64,000 nt of DNA from G965213525 sp965213525 (lineage in GTDB: Bacteria; Actinomycetota; Acidimicrobiia; Acidimicrobiales; Poriferisodalaceae): NCBI GenBank assembly GCA_965213525.1, contig OZ243889.1:310001-374000 (forward strand), given 5' to 3'. Position 1 is the first letter of the stretch, and every line of letters starts with the position of its first letter. The notes beneath the pieces are model-generated. The model had not been told where the DNA came from and searched no databases. It saw nothing but the letters and a program-made list of their open reading frames with translations. The translations under genes and the position numbers were made by a program. Shown here in pieces: positions 1-9,026 of this stretch.

Positions 1-1
1 C

Positions 2-1213
2 CCGGTGCGCTGGTTGGGCGGCGGCCTCTCGGCTGGGTACGGGTGGGTGCGAGACCGACTCACCGAAGCGCTCGTCCTGGGCGGCATGGCCCTCGAGGTG
101 GCACTTGGGATGGCCGCCGCACTTGCCAGCCCCGGGTTGCTCGACCCCCTCGTCGACCTCGCACTGGAGGTCGTCGGCGACGAACCCCACCTCGCCTTCA
201 TCCTGCAGCTCGTCGACGAGTGGAACCCCCTCAGCGTGGTCCACCGGGCTGGCTTTGCGCTGAGGGAGGCCCGCCAGCCCTGCACCGGTCCGAGCGTCGC
301 CGCCCCCCAGGTCACCGAGGACCGCATCGTGGTCGTGGTCGACGGGCTCGACTCGTCCTCGGACGGATCGTTGGTGGCCCAGCTCGACCCCGAAGCCCTG
401 GGGTACGCCGAGGCCAGCGTCGTGCAGTTCAGCTACGCCGGAGGGGCGGTTCCCGCAACGGCCGGATCCTCTGGTCTGTGGACCTCGGAGTACGACGAGG
501 AGGACACCGAGGCCGGCGTCGCGCTCAGCAGCGAGCGACTGGCCACCCTGCTGCGAGAGGTCGCCGAGGAGAACCCCGGGCGCCCGATCGACATCGTCGC
601 CCACTCATACGGAGGCCTGGTCGCCCGTCACGCCGTGGCCGCGCCCGGGGTCGAGGTGCAGACGCTGGTCACCCTGGCCGCCCCCATCGGCGGCGCCGAC
701 CTCGCCTCCACCGCCACGTTGGTGACGGGCAACCCACTGGGATCGGGGCTTGCGTCCCTCGCTGACGAAGCCGACGACCGGTTCGCCGGCGTGCTCCCGG
801 ACGCCCGCTCCGACGCCGTGGCCGACATGGCCGAGTGGTCGCCGGCGGTCCGAGATCTGCCGCCGGTGCCCGACGGCGTCGACATCACCCACGTCGCCAC
901 GCGAGGTGACGCCATGGTGACCAACCGCCAGAGCCGAGAGGCCGATGCCCGCTTCACCGTCGTGGACGGCGGGAACCACGGCGACCTCCCGGGCAGCGCA
1001 GCGGCGCACCGAGAGGTGGCGCTCGCTGTGGCCGGGATGCCACCAACGTGCCGCTCGTTGTACTCGCACCTCGACGACCACCTGACCGCCGAGGCCCTGA
1101 GCTTCGGCATCGATGCGACGACCGCCGTCGGTGGCTACCTGGTCGCCAGGCCTGCCGCAGCAGCCGGTCGCACCGCCGTCGGTCGTTGGATCGCGAATCT
1201 CGGGAACGGATGA
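2..1213 (+). CDS. Lipase/PGAP1-like alpha/beta hydrolase (5' end probably cut)
   Basis: The reading frame is open to the left edge, so the true start may lie outside the window; the first in-window candidate is GTG at 5. The nucleophile elbow AHSYGG (Ser about residue 201 counting from that GTG) is preceded by a strand-loop 'VVVVDGLDSS' that fits an oxyanion-hole loop. A later 'GNHGDLPGS' supplies a candidate catalytic His (about 325), and Asp in 'ATRGDAMV' fits the acid. The stretch before the hydrolase domain has hydrophobic segments rich in Ala and Leu that could anchor the protein. The fold resembles PGAP1-like and triacylglycerol lipases; the substrate cannot be told from sequence. It is the last gene upstream of the rpsB unit and ends about 170 nt before it. 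Confidence 0.7.
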   Translation, partial: PVRWLGGGLSAGYGWVRDRLTEALVLGGMALEVALGMAAALASPGLLDPLVDLALEVVGDEPHLAFILQLVDEWNPLSVVHRAGFALREARQPCTGPSVAAPQVTEDRIVVVVDGLDSSSDGSLVAQLDPEALGYAEASVVQFSYAGGAVPATAGSSGLWTSEYDEEDTEAGVALSSERLATLLREVAEENPGRPIDIVAHSYGGLVARHAVAAPGVEVQTLVTLAAPIGGADLASTATLVTGNPLGSGLASLADEADDRFAGVLPDARSDAVADMAEWSPAVRDLPPVPDGVDITHVATRGDAMVTNRQSREADARFTVVDGGNHGDLPGSAAAHREVALAVAGMPPTCRSLYSHLDDHLTAEALSFGIDATTAVGGYLVARPAAAAGRTAVGRWIANLGNG

Positions 1214-1221
1214 CCGTCGGA

Positions 1222-1227
1222 TATGAT
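1222..1227 (+). promoter_or_regulatory. Candidate -10 element for rpsB-tsf
   Basis: TATGAT, a near-perfect -10 hexamer, lies just after the hydrolase stop. It would give an rpsB leader of about 150 nt. No good -35 hexamer is visible 16-18 nt upstream. Confidence 0.45.
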
Positions 1228-1385
1228 GTCAGGTCGGTGCGGGCAGTCTGTGGCCCCACCGGCGCTGCGCAGCCGACTGCGCATCGATCGTCGCAGGCAC
1301 ACATCACATCCGGGCCCGTCCCCGGTCGCCGGCCCCCGGGTCGGTGCTGGGCCCGGAGAGGCGAACCGAGGGAGAAGGAGACGTC

Positions 1386-2525
1386 ATGGCCCCCGTCATC
1401 AGCATGCGCCAGCTCCTCGAGGCGGGTGTCCACTTCGGGCACCAGACCCGCCGCTGGAACCCCAAGATGGACCGCTACATCTGGGGCGAGCGCAACGGCA
1501 TCCACATCTTCGACCTGCAACAGACGCTGTCGGGCATCGACGAGGCCTACGGGTTCACCCGCGACCTCGTGGCCAACGGCGGCACGGTGTTGTTCGTCGG
1601 CACCAAGAAGCAGGCCCAGGAGCCGATCGCCGGGTACGCCAAGCGCTGCTCGATGCCGTTCATCAACCAGCGCTGGTTGGGCGGGATGCTCACGAACTTC
1701 CGCACCATCCACGGGCGCGTCCAGAAGATGCTCGAGTTCGAGGCCATGCGCTCAGCCGGTGACTTCGAGGCCATGCCCAAGAAGGAGGCGCTGCTGATGA
1801 GCCGAGAGCTCGACAAGCTGCAGCGCTACCTCGGCGGCATCCGCAACCTCCAGCGCGTGCCCGATGCGATGTTCGTTCTCGACACCAAGAAGGAGCACAT
1901 CGCGGTCACCGAGGCCAACCGCCTCGGCATCCCGGTCATCGCCGTCGTCGACTCCAACTGCGATCCCGAGGTCATCGACCACGTCGTGCCCGGCAACGAC
2001 GACGCCATCCGCTCGACCATGTTGATGAGCCGGGTCATGGCCGACGCCGTGCTGGAGGGTCGCTACATCGGGGCCAAGGGCGCACCGGTGACTCCTGACG
2101 AGGGCGAACGCACCCCCGAGCAGCAGGCCCGCATCGACACCGCCTCGCTCCCGGCCGCACCGGCAGCCGAGGCCCCCGCAGCCGAGGCCCCCGCAGCTGG
2201 GGCCCCTGCAGCCGAGGCCCCCGCAGCTGGGGCCCCTGCAGCCGAGGCCCCCGCAGCTGGGGCCCCCACAGGCCAGGCTTCGGCAGAAGGCGCTGAGCAG
2301 CCGGTCACCGAGACGGCCGCCCCGGCCACGGCGACCCAGGCCGCTGCGCCCGCCGTCGAGCCGGCGGTCACACCCGGCGCCCCGGTGGGGTCCGCCGCTG
2401 ACCCTGACGGCCCCGAGGCCGCCCCCGACGAGGTCACCCTGCTCACCGACCTCGCAGCCGGCGCCGTCGCCCCGGGCGACGCAGCAGCCCCCCAGAGCGA
2501 CGACGCGGCCACCGCCGACGCCTGA
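1386..2525 (+). CDS. rpsB: 30S ribosomal protein S2 with long Ala/Pro-rich tail
   Basis: Structural protein of the small ribosomal subunit. The S2 core is plain from the N-terminus ('MRQLLEAGVHFGHQTRRWNP', 'FINQRWLGGMLTNF', 'VIAVVDSNCDP') and runs to about residue 250. ATG at 1386 is chosen because AGAAGGAG sits 6-7 nt upstream and S2 proteins begin right before this motif; the in-frame codon at 1344 would add a non-conserved leader. At 379 residues the protein is about 100 longer than usual: the last ~130 residues are Ala/Pro/Glu-rich and include a tandem repeat of AEAPAAGAPA encoded by 30-bp DNA units. It is followed by tsf, the classic rpsB-tsf pair. Confidence 0.97.
   Translation: MAPVISMRQLLEAGVHFGHQTRRWNPKMDRYIWGERNGIHIFDLQQTLSGIDEAYGFTRDLVANGGTVLFVGTKKQAQEPIAGYAKRCSMPFINQRWLGGMLTNFRTIHGRVQKMLEFEAMRSAGDFEAMPKKEALLMSRELDKLQRYLGGIRNLQRVPDAMFVLDTKKEHIAVTEANRLGIPVIAVVDSNCDPEVIDHVVPGNDDAIRSTMLMSRVMADAVLEGRYIGAKGAPVTPDEGERTPEQQARIDTASLPAAPAAEAPAAEAPAAGAPAAEAPAAGAPAAEAPAAGAPTGQASAEGAEQPVTETAAPATATQAAAPAVEPAVTPGAPVGSAADPDGPEAAPDEVTLLTDLAAGAVAPGDAAAPQSDDAATADA
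2181..2270 (+). repeat. Three 30-bp tandem repeats inside rpsB
   Basis: Three consecutive 30-bp units (2181-2210, 2211-2240, 2241-2270), the last with two mismatches, encode ten-residue AEAPAAGAPA-type repeats in the tail of S2. Confidence 0.9.
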
Positions 2526-2576
2526 CGCCTCGACCCGCCCCCTCCACCCGACCCAACCCAGGAGCGCTCACCCGAG

Positions 2577-3374
2577 ATGGCCACCACCTTCACCGCCAAG
2601 GACGTCCAGTCGCTGCGCAAGGCGACCGGCGCCGGGATGATGGACGCCAAGCGGGCGTTGGAGGCCAACGACGGCGATCCCGAGGCGGCCACCAGGTGGC
2701 TGCGGGAGAAGGGGATGGCCTCGATGGCGGGGCGCGCTGACCGCGACAGCTCCCAGGGCTCGGTGGCCATGGTCACCGACGAGACCGGCGGCGCGCTGGT
2801 CCAGCTGAGGTGCGAGACCGACTTCGTCGCCAAGAGCGAGGCCTTCACCACCCTCACCGACGAGCTGGCGGCAGCGGTGCTGAGCGACGGCGCCGACGCC
2901 GTCGAGCGCTACGCCGAGCGCATCGATGACCTGCGGGTCACCCTGAAGGAGGTCATCGAGCCGGGTCGGGTCGTGCGCCTCACCACGTCGGCTGACACCA
3001 TCGTGGGCGGGTACCTCCACGTCCAGGACGGGCGAGGGGTCAACGGCGTGCTGGTCGAGCTGCGCGGCGGCGACGCAGAGCTGGCCCGGGGCATCGGGCA
3101 CCACGCTGCGTTCCACAAGCCCCGCTACGTGCATCGGTCCGACGTGCCCGACGACGTCGTGGTCGCCGAGCGCGAGACCCTCGAAAACCTCAGCCGCAAC
3201 GAGGGCAAGCCCGAAGCGGCACTGGGCAAGATCGTCGAAGGCCGCATGAACGGGTTCTTCGCCGAGCACGTCCTCATGGAGCAGAAGTACGTCCACGACA
3301 CGAAGAGCTCGGTCGCCGAGGTGCTGCGCGACGTCGAGCTCGTGGCCTTCGAGCAGGTCGTGGTCGGCGAGTGA
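2577..3374 (+). CDS. tsf: Translation elongation factor Ts
   Basis: Guanine nucleotide exchange factor that recycles EF-Tu-GDP. The N-terminal UBA-like domain carries the signature 'LRKATGAGMMDAKRALEAND', followed by 'QLRCETDFVAKSEAF', the core motif contacting EF-Tu. The C-terminal part ('VLMEQKYVHD') is normal. Its 265 residues are close to the usual actinobacterial length. ATG 2577 follows GGAG at 2561-2564 and lies about 50 nt after rpsB, so the two are probably cotranscribed. Confidence 0.97.
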   Translation: MATTFTAKDVQSLRKATGAGMMDAKRALEANDGDPEAATRWLREKGMASMAGRADRDSSQGSVAMVTDETGGALVQLRCETDFVAKSEAFTTLTDELAAAVLSDGADAVERYAERIDDLRVTLKEVIEPGRVVRLTTSADTIVGGYLHVQDGRGVNGVLVELRGGDAELARGIGHHAAFHKPRYVHRSDVPDDVVVAERETLENLSRNEGKPEAALGKIVEGRMNGFFAEHVLMEQKYVHDTKSSVAEVLRDVELVAFEQVVVGE

Positions 3375-3398
3375 CCGCTGTCGGAGTCGGCCGCGCCC

Positions 3399-4154
3399 GT
3401 GGGTGAGGACTCCCCGGCTCGCTCCGATGCGCCCGTTCCGCCGAGGTGGCGACGAGTCGTGCTCAAGCTGTCGGGCGAGGCCCTGGCCGCCGACTCGGGG
3501 TACTCGATCGACGGCGCCACGGTCGAAGCCCTCGCCGCCGAGATCGTCGATGTTCGCCAAGGCCTCGACGTCGACGTCGCCGTGGTCGTCGGGGGGGGCA
3601 ACATCTGGCGGGGGATGGCCGGGTCGGGCGCTGGCATGGACCGGGCGCAGTCCGATCACATGGGCATGCTCGCCACGGTCATCAACGCCTTGGCGCTCCA
3701 GGATGCCCTCGAGCGCCAGGGCCAACCGACCCGGGTGCTCTCGGCCATCCACATGGCCCAGATCGCCGAGCCCTACATCCGGCGGCGGGCCATGCGCCAC
3801 CTCGAGAAGGGCCGGGTCGTGGTCTTCGCCGCCGGGAGCGGCAACCCGTACTTCACCACCGACACCGCCGCTGCCCTGCGCGCCGCCGAGATCGACGCCG
3901 AGGCCGTGTTGAAGGGCACGCACTCGGGCATCCAGGGCGTCTACTCGGCCGACCCCCGCCTCGAACCCGACGCCGAGCTGCTCACAGAGGTCACCTTCAT
4001 CGACGTGTTGAACCGGGGTCTCAAGGTGATGGACGCGGCCGCCATCGCCGTGTGCATGGACAACGACCTCCCCATCGCCGTGTTCGACCTCATGGTGAAG
4101 GGCAACGTGCGGGCCATCCTCGAAGGGGCGCCGATCGGTACCCTGGTTCGATGA
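3399..4154 (+). CDS. pyrH: Uridylate kinase
   Basis: UMP kinase of the amino-acid kinase fold, converting UMP to UDP in pyrimidine nucleotide synthesis. Seen: 'VVLKLSGEALA' at the N-terminus, 'VVVGGGNIWRG', the UMP-binding region 'MGMLATVINALALQDALE', and 'VFAAGSGNPYFTTDTAAALRA'. The GTG start at 3399 gives 251 residues, with about 17 poorly conserved residues before the kinase fold. It lies 24 nt after tsf and its stop overlaps the frr start as ATGA, implying translational coupling. Confidence 0.97.
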   Translation: MGEDSPARSDAPVPPRWRRVVLKLSGEALAADSGYSIDGATVEALAAEIVDVRQGLDVDVAVVVGGGNIWRGMAGSGAGMDRAQSDHMGMLATVINALALQDALERQGQPTRVLSAIHMAQIAEPYIRRRAMRHLEKGRVVVFAAGSGNPYFTTDTAAALRAAEIDAEAVLKGTHSGIQGVYSADPRLEPDAELLTEVTFIDVLNRGLKVMDAAAIAVCMDNDLPIAVFDLMVKGNVRAILEGAPIGTLVR

Positions 4155-4717
4155 GCGAACTCATCGACGGCGTGGCGCTCGACGCCGATGACAAGATGAC
4201 CAAGGCCGTCGAGCACGCCCACCACGAGTTCGCTGCGGTCCGCACCGGTCGGGCCAGTCCCGCCCTCTTCGAGCGCCTCACCGTCGATTACTACGGTGCC
4301 GAGGTCGCCATGCGCCAGCTCGCCGGGTTCAGCGTCCCCGAGGCGCGCACGCTCGTCGTCTCGCCCTTCGACAAGGGCGCCATGGATGCGATCGAGCGGG
4401 CCATCCGAGACGCCAACCTGGGCATGAGCCCCTCCAACGACGGCACCGTCATCCGGCTCTCGTTCCCGCCGCTCACCGAGGAACGCCGCAAGGAGCTCGT
4501 GCGCATGGTGCGCAACATGGCCGAGGACGGGCGCATCGCCGTGCGCAACGTGCGTCGATCGGCCCGCCACGACCTCGTCGAGTTGGAGAAGGAGTCCCTC
4601 ATCTCCGCTGACGATCTGACCCGGGCCGAGAAGGACCTCGACAAGGTCACCCAACGTCACGTCGACGAGATCGACCGGCTGCTGGCCGCCAAGGAGCACG
4701 AGCTGCTGGAGGTCTGA
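4151..4717 (+). CDS. frr: Ribosome recycling factor
   Basis: Splits post-termination ribosomes together with EF-G. The 188-residue protein has the typical 'RTGRASPALFERLTVDYYG' motif and the 'DANLGMSPSNDGTVIRLSFP' hinge region, and ends in a long helical segment with 'EKDLDKVTQRHVDEID'. ATG 4151 overlaps the pyrH stop (ATGA). The open frame extends upstream through pyrH, but conservation starts at MSELID. Confidence 0.97.
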   Translation: MSELIDGVALDADDKMTKAVEHAHHEFAAVRTGRASPALFERLTVDYYGAEVAMRQLAGFSVPEARTLVVSPFDKGAMDAIERAIRDANLGMSPSNDGTVIRLSFPPLTEERRKELVRMVRNMAEDGRIAVRNVRRSARHDLVELEKESLISADDLTRAEKDLDKVTQRHVDEIDRLLAAKEHELLEV

Positions 4718-4861
4718 GCGCCTGCGCCTGCGCACCTCGCCCGATCGGCGCCGGCCCCGCCCCGCCTGGTCCTGTGCAGGGTGACCGAGCGTCGCAGTCG
4801 CACCTGGCCCCTCGCGCAGTGGCCGGCGACCTACGGTGAGCCGGCGACGGAAAGGACAGCG

Positions 4862-6451
4862 ATGCCCGACGGGCGTGACGACATCGACGACGACGGGCCG
4901 GTCTTCCGCTTCGAGCCATCCGGGCCGACGCGCCCGGGTGGGTCTGACGACTCGCTGTTCGGCGACGTCCCCGATCTGGCGCCAGGGGAGGGAACTGCGC
5001 TGTTCGGCCAGACACGAGACGACGAGCCCCCGGCGCCAGATCCCAGCACCACCGGCGGGTCCGTGTCAGCTGCCGCTGTCGCCCAGGGCGCAGCCGGTGA
5101 CGACGACGCTCTCGCGGCGAGTGCTGCAGACGAGGCGGTCTCCTCCGATGTCATCGAGGCGGGCGTCGACGACGCCACCGCCGTGGTGGCCTCCTCGCAC
5201 CGCCCCTCGACCACCGCCCCCGGCGACATCGCCGAACCGGCCGGGGCGGCCTCCCAGCGCGACGGCGGGCCGGCGTTCCGCTTCGATGACCCAGGCGGCG
5301 AGCCCTCAGCCCCGCTCCCGCACTGGACCGAGCCGCCGACCGGGGTGCTGCGCATCGGCGACGGCGCCCCCGAGCTCGACGACGGTCCCCGCACCGAGCC
5401 CGACACGGCGCCGACGGGATCCCAGGGGGTGGTCGATGACGACCGCCTCGAGGCGTGGGCCGCGCTCGGCACGTCCCAGCCCGCCTGGGACGAGGGTCGT
5501 CGAGGCGACGTGCCCGACGACGTCGTACGGGTGGGGGGACAGCCCCCGGCGGCCACGGGGACCTGGACCGCTCCCGATGACGGCGTCACCGAGGACCTGA
5601 ACCTGCAGCCCCGCACCGCAGGGCGGGACCTGCCCATCGCCATCGCCAGCGGTCTGGCCATCGCCGCCACGGCCCTGGCCGTCCTGGTGCTCGGCCCCCC
5701 GTGGTTGATGGTGTTGATCGTGGCGGCCCTGGCCGCCCTCGCCAGCGGCGAGCTGTTCACCGGGCTGCGCCGGGCCGGTCACCGGCCCGCCCACCTGCTC
5801 GGGGTCACCGCCTCGTGCGGCATCGTGTTGGCCGCCTACTGGAAGGGCCCGACGGCGCTGGTCGTCGTGCTCGCGCTCGTCATGTTGTTCTCCTTCGCCC
5901 ACTTCTTGTCCGAGCCCTCCGACGCGCCGCTCACCGACTGGGCCACGACGGTGGCCGGGGTGCTGTGGATCGGCCTGCTCGCCTCGTTCGGCGCACTGCT
6001 GCTCGCCGGTACGCACGGCGTGGGTGCCTTCCTCGTCGCTGCGGTGGGCACCGTCGCCAACGACGTCGGGGCCTACGCCGTGGGACGCATCGCCGGACGC
6101 TCGCCGCTGTCACCGGAGATCTCGCCCAACAAGACCTGGGAGGGTCTCGTGGGGGGGATGGCGGCCGCGTTGGTCGCCGTCGTGGCGTTCTCCATCCTCG
6201 GCGGCGGCATGAACCCCGTGGACGGCTTCCTCGACGCGATCGTGGTAGGCGTGGCCATCGCCGTGGCCGCACCCGTCGGCGATCTCGCTCAGTCGTTGGT
6301 CAAGCGCAGCCTCGGGGTCAAGGACATGGGCTCGGTGCTGCCCGGCCACGGCGGGTTGATGGACCGCTTCGACGGACTGCTGTTCGCCCTGCCTGCCGTG
6401 TGGTTGGCCATGTTGCTGCTCGACCTGGCCCCGGTCGGCGTCCAGCTCTGA
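4862..6451 (+). CDS. cdsA: Phosphatidate cytidylyltransferase with acidic N-terminal extension
   Basis: Makes CDP-diacylglycerol from phosphatidate and CTP, the branch point to all phospholipids. The membrane domain starts near residue 256 and has several hydrophobic segments. The family signature lies at about 477-505 ('SLVKRSLGVKDMGSVLPGHG' then 'GLMDRFDGLLF') with the metal-binding Asp residues. ATG 4862 is chosen because GGAAAGGA sits just upstream. The first ~255 residues are hydrophilic, acidic and apparently disordered, and include two FRF-containing motifs ('GPVFRFEPSG' and 'GPAFRFDDPGG'). Such an extension is not part of the core enzyme, and its role is unknown. Confidence 0.93.
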   Translation: MPDGRDDIDDDGPVFRFEPSGPTRPGGSDDSLFGDVPDLAPGEGTALFGQTRDDEPPAPDPSTTGGSVSAAAVAQGAAGDDDALAASAADEAVSSDVIEAGVDDATAVVASSHRPSTTAPGDIAEPAGAASQRDGGPAFRFDDPGGEPSAPLPHWTEPPTGVLRIGDGAPELDDGPRTEPDTAPTGSQGVVDDDRLEAWAALGTSQPAWDEGRRGDVPDDVVRVGGQPPAATGTWTAPDDGVTEDLNLQPRTAGRDLPIAIASGLAIAATALAVLVLGPPWLMVLIVAALAALASGELFTGLRRAGHRPAHLLGVTASCGIVLAAYWKGPTALVVVLALVMLFSFAHFLSEPSDAPLTDWATTVAGVLWIGLLASFGALLLAGTHGVGAFLVAAVGTVANDVGAYAVGRIAGRSPLSPEISPNKTWEGLVGGMAAALVAVVAFSILGGGMNPVDGFLDAIVVGVAIAVAAPVGDLAQSLVKRSLGVKDMGSVLPGHGGLMDRFDGLLFALPAVWLAMLLLDLAPVGVQL

Positions 6452-6461
6452 GCGGCCGAAG

Positions 6462-7634
6462 GTGGGCCGGGACGTGGTGACCTCGGTCGCGGTGATGGGT
6501 TCGACCGGCTCGATCGGCACCCAGACCCTCGAGGTCATCCGGGCCGAACCCGACCGGTACCGGGTGTCGGTGTTGGGCGCTTACCGGTCGGTCGACGAGC
6601 TCGTCGCCCAGGCCGTCGAGCTGTCACCCGAGGTGGTGGCCGTCGGTGATCCGAGCTGCGCCGCCGAGGTCACAGCCCGGGTGCCCGACGGGGTCGAGGT
6701 CGTGGTCGGGGCTGACGCCGCTGCGCACGCCGCCGCATCAGCGGAGGTCGTGGTCAACGGGGTGGTGGGCTTCGCTGGTCTGACCGTCACCCTGGCTGCG
6801 GTGCGCGCCGGGCGGCGCCTGGCGCTGGCGAACAAGGAGTCCCTCATCGCTGCGGGGCCGGTCGTGCGAGCCGAGATGGCAGAGGGCGCCGAGATCGTCC
6901 CGGTCGACAGCGAGCACTGCGCCATCCACCAGTGCCTGCGCAGCGGTCAGTTCGCCGACGGGTCCCGAGGGTCGGTGTCCCGGCTGCTGCTCACCGCCAG
7001 CGGGGGGCCGTTCCGGGGTCGCACCCGGGCCGATCTCGTCGACGTCGACGTGGACGAGGCCCTCACCCACCCCACGTGGTCGATGGGGCCCAAGATCACC
7101 GTCGACTCGTCGACCCTCATGAACAAGGGCCTCGAGGTCATCGAGGCCCAGGTGCTCTTCGACGTCGCTGTCGATGACATCGAGGTCGTCGTGCACCCGC
7201 AGTCGATCGTGCACTCGATGGTCGAGTTCTCCGACGGCTCGACGGTCGCCCAGCTGTCGATGCCCGACATGCGCATGCCGATCGGGTACGCGCTGGCCTA
7301 CCCCGACCGCCTGTCGGTGGCCTTCGGGCGCATCGACTGGGCCGAGGTCGGCCGCCTCGACTTCGAGCCGCCCGACCTGGACACCTTTGGGTGCCTCGGC
7401 CTCGCCTACGACGCCGCCCGCACCGGCGGCACCGCACCGGCGTGGTTGAACGCCGCCAACGAGGTCGTCGTCGAGGCCTTCTTGTCCCGGGGGTTGGCGT
7501 GGACCGCGATCGCCGACATCCTGGCCGAGGTGCTCGAGCGACACGATCGAGGCCCGGCCACCGACGTCGACGCGGTCATCGACGCCGACCGGCGGGCCCG
7601 GGCGGTGGCCCGCGAGGTGCTCGATCGGCGGTGA
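6462..7634 (+). CDS. dxr: 1-deoxy-D-xylulose 5-phosphate reductoisomerase
   Basis: Second step of the MEP isoprenoid pathway: NADPH-dependent rearrangement of DXP to MEP. Seen: NADPH-binding 'GSTGSIGTQTLE' at the N-terminus, 'LANKESLIAAG', the metal and substrate region 'PVDSEHCAIHQCL' (about 148-160), 'TASGGPFRG', and 'SSTLMNKGLEVIEA'. Length 390 is normal. GTG 6462 is used; GTG 6474 and 6477 are equally possible because no strong ribosome-binding site separates them. It follows cdsA by 10 nt. ispG of the same pathway lies two genes downstream. Confidence 0.95.
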   Translation: MGRDVVTSVAVMGSTGSIGTQTLEVIRAEPDRYRVSVLGAYRSVDELVAQAVELSPEVVAVGDPSCAAEVTARVPDGVEVVVGADAAAHAAASAEVVVNGVVGFAGLTVTLAAVRAGRRLALANKESLIAAGPVVRAEMAEGAEIVPVDSEHCAIHQCLRSGQFADGSRGSVSRLLLTASGGPFRGRTRADLVDVDVDEALTHPTWSMGPKITVDSSTLMNKGLEVIEAQVLFDVAVDDIEVVVHPQSIVHSMVEFSDGSTVAQLSMPDMRMPIGYALAYPDRLSVAFGRIDWAEVGRLDFEPPDLDTFGCLGLAYDAARTGGTAPAWLNAANEVVVEAFLSRGLAWTAIADILAEVLERHDRGPATDVDAVIDADRRARAVAREVLDRR

Positions 7635-7723
7635 GCGCGGCCGACGACCGAAGCGACCGGCCGGCGGCGAAGATGGGACCTGGCGCCGGGCACCGACGCA
7701 GGCGAGGACGAGGGACGGTGGAG

Positions 7724-8968
7724 ATGGACGACGTGGACCGCGAGGCCGCCGGGGCTCGCCGTGTCGAGGACGCCGACGAGGCCGCCACCGGGTCCAACCT
7801 GGTCGGCCTCGCCGTCCTCGTCGGCTTGCTGGCGTTCCTCGGCACGGTCTCGGTGCCGGCGCTGGTGTTCGTCTTGGCCCTGGTCGGCGTCGTGTTCCTC
7901 CACGAGCTCGGCCACTTCGTCACCGCCCGGGTGACGGGGATGAAGGCCACCGAGTTCTTCTTGGGCTTCGGGCCCCGCATCTTCTCGTTCCGCCGGGGCG
8001 AGACGACCTATGGCGTCAAGGCGATCTGGGCGGGCGCCTACGTGCGCATCCTCGGCATGAACGGGCTCGAGGAGGTCGATCCCGTCGAGGAGCACCGCGC
8101 CTACCGGGCCCACCCGACCCGCCATCAGGTGCTCGTCGCCTCGGCCGGGTCGCTCATGCACTTCGCCGTGGCGCTCACCTTGTTGGTGGCCATCTTCGCC
8201 TTCCACGGACGTACGACCGTCGATGAGGACGAGTGGTCCTTCGGCCGCGTGCTCGACGGCGGCGCCGCCGACGAGGCCGGCCTGCTGGCCGGGGATCGCC
8301 CGCTCAGCATCGACGGCGTCGCCACGCCGTCCTGGGAGGATCTGGTCGCCGCCGTCTCGAGCCGGCCCGGTGAGACGGTCGACGTCGTCGTCGACCGCGG
8401 CGGCCAGCAGCTGGTCGTCCCCGTCGAGCTGGGAGCCGACGGGGACCAGGGCCTGCTCGGTGTGTCCTACAGCGACGTCATCGTCACCGAGGTCGGGGTC
8501 CTCCAGCTCGTGCCGGCCGCGGTGGACGAGTTCGTCGACCTCGGGGTGGGCTCGGTGCAGGGCGTGGCCGGGTTCTTCCAGCCCTCCAACCTGGCTGACT
8601 TCGCCGGCCGGGTCTTCACCGCCCCCGGTCAGGATGATCCGCTCGACAACCCCGAGAGCCGACCGGTCAGCGTGGTCGGCATCGTCCAGATCGGTGCGGA
8701 TGTCGCCGAGACGAGCATCTGGGACGCGATCTACCTCTTCGCCCTGTTCAACATCTTCATCGGCATCTTCAACCTGGCGCCACTGCCGCCCCTCGACGGC
8801 GGTCACATCGTCGTCTCGCTGTACGAGCGGCTGCGCAGCCGTCGAGGCGCCGACCGTCATCGGATCGACTACGAGCGGCTCCTCCCCGTCGTCTACGGCG
8901 TGTTCGCCGTGCTGGTGGTCTTCGGCGTCGGCGCCCTCTGGCTCGACCTGGCCAACCCCCTCAACTGA
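7724..8968 (+). CDS. rseP: RseP-like site-2 intramembrane zinc metalloprotease
   Basis: Intramembrane M50 protease that cleaves regulatory membrane proteins such as anti-sigma factors. The zinc motif HELGH (about residues 60-64) lies in the first membrane segment pair. One PDZ domain follows (about 165-245, 'GRVLDGGAADEAGLLAGDRP'), and the second active-site motif 'PLPPLDGGHI' is near residue 357 in a C-terminal membrane segment. ATG 7724 is chosen because GAGGGA sits 8 nt upstream; the frame is open far upstream within dxr but that part looks non-coding. The 414-residue length with one PDZ is typical for actinobacteria. Located between dxr and ispG as in many genomes. Confidence 0.92.
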   Translation: MDDVDREAAGARRVEDADEAATGSNLVGLAVLVGLLAFLGTVSVPALVFVLALVGVVFLHELGHFVTARVTGMKATEFFLGFGPRIFSFRRGETTYGVKAIWAGAYVRILGMNGLEEVDPVEEHRAYRAHPTRHQVLVASAGSLMHFAVALTLLVAIFAFHGRTTVDEDEWSFGRVLDGGAADEAGLLAGDRPLSIDGVATPSWEDLVAAVSSRPGETVDVVVDRGGQQLVVPVELGADGDQGLLGVSYSDVIVTEVGVLQLVPAAVDEFVDLGVGSVQGVAGFFQPSNLADFAGRVFTAPGQDDPLDNPESRPVSVVGIVQIGADVAETSIWDAIYLFALFNIFIGIFNLAPLPPLDGGHIVVSLYERLRSRRGADRHRIDYERLLPVVYGVFAVLVVFGVGALWLDLANPLN

Positions 8969-9026
8969 TGCCGGGCCGGCGGATCCTCGCCCGTCCGCTC
9001 CGGAGATCCCTGGGAGACTGACCGCT

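Noticed and set aside
8223..9026. N-terminal extension of ispG by 268 codons
   Set aside because: It is the shifted frame of rseP; IspG begins at GTG 9027 with a good Shine-Dalgarno.
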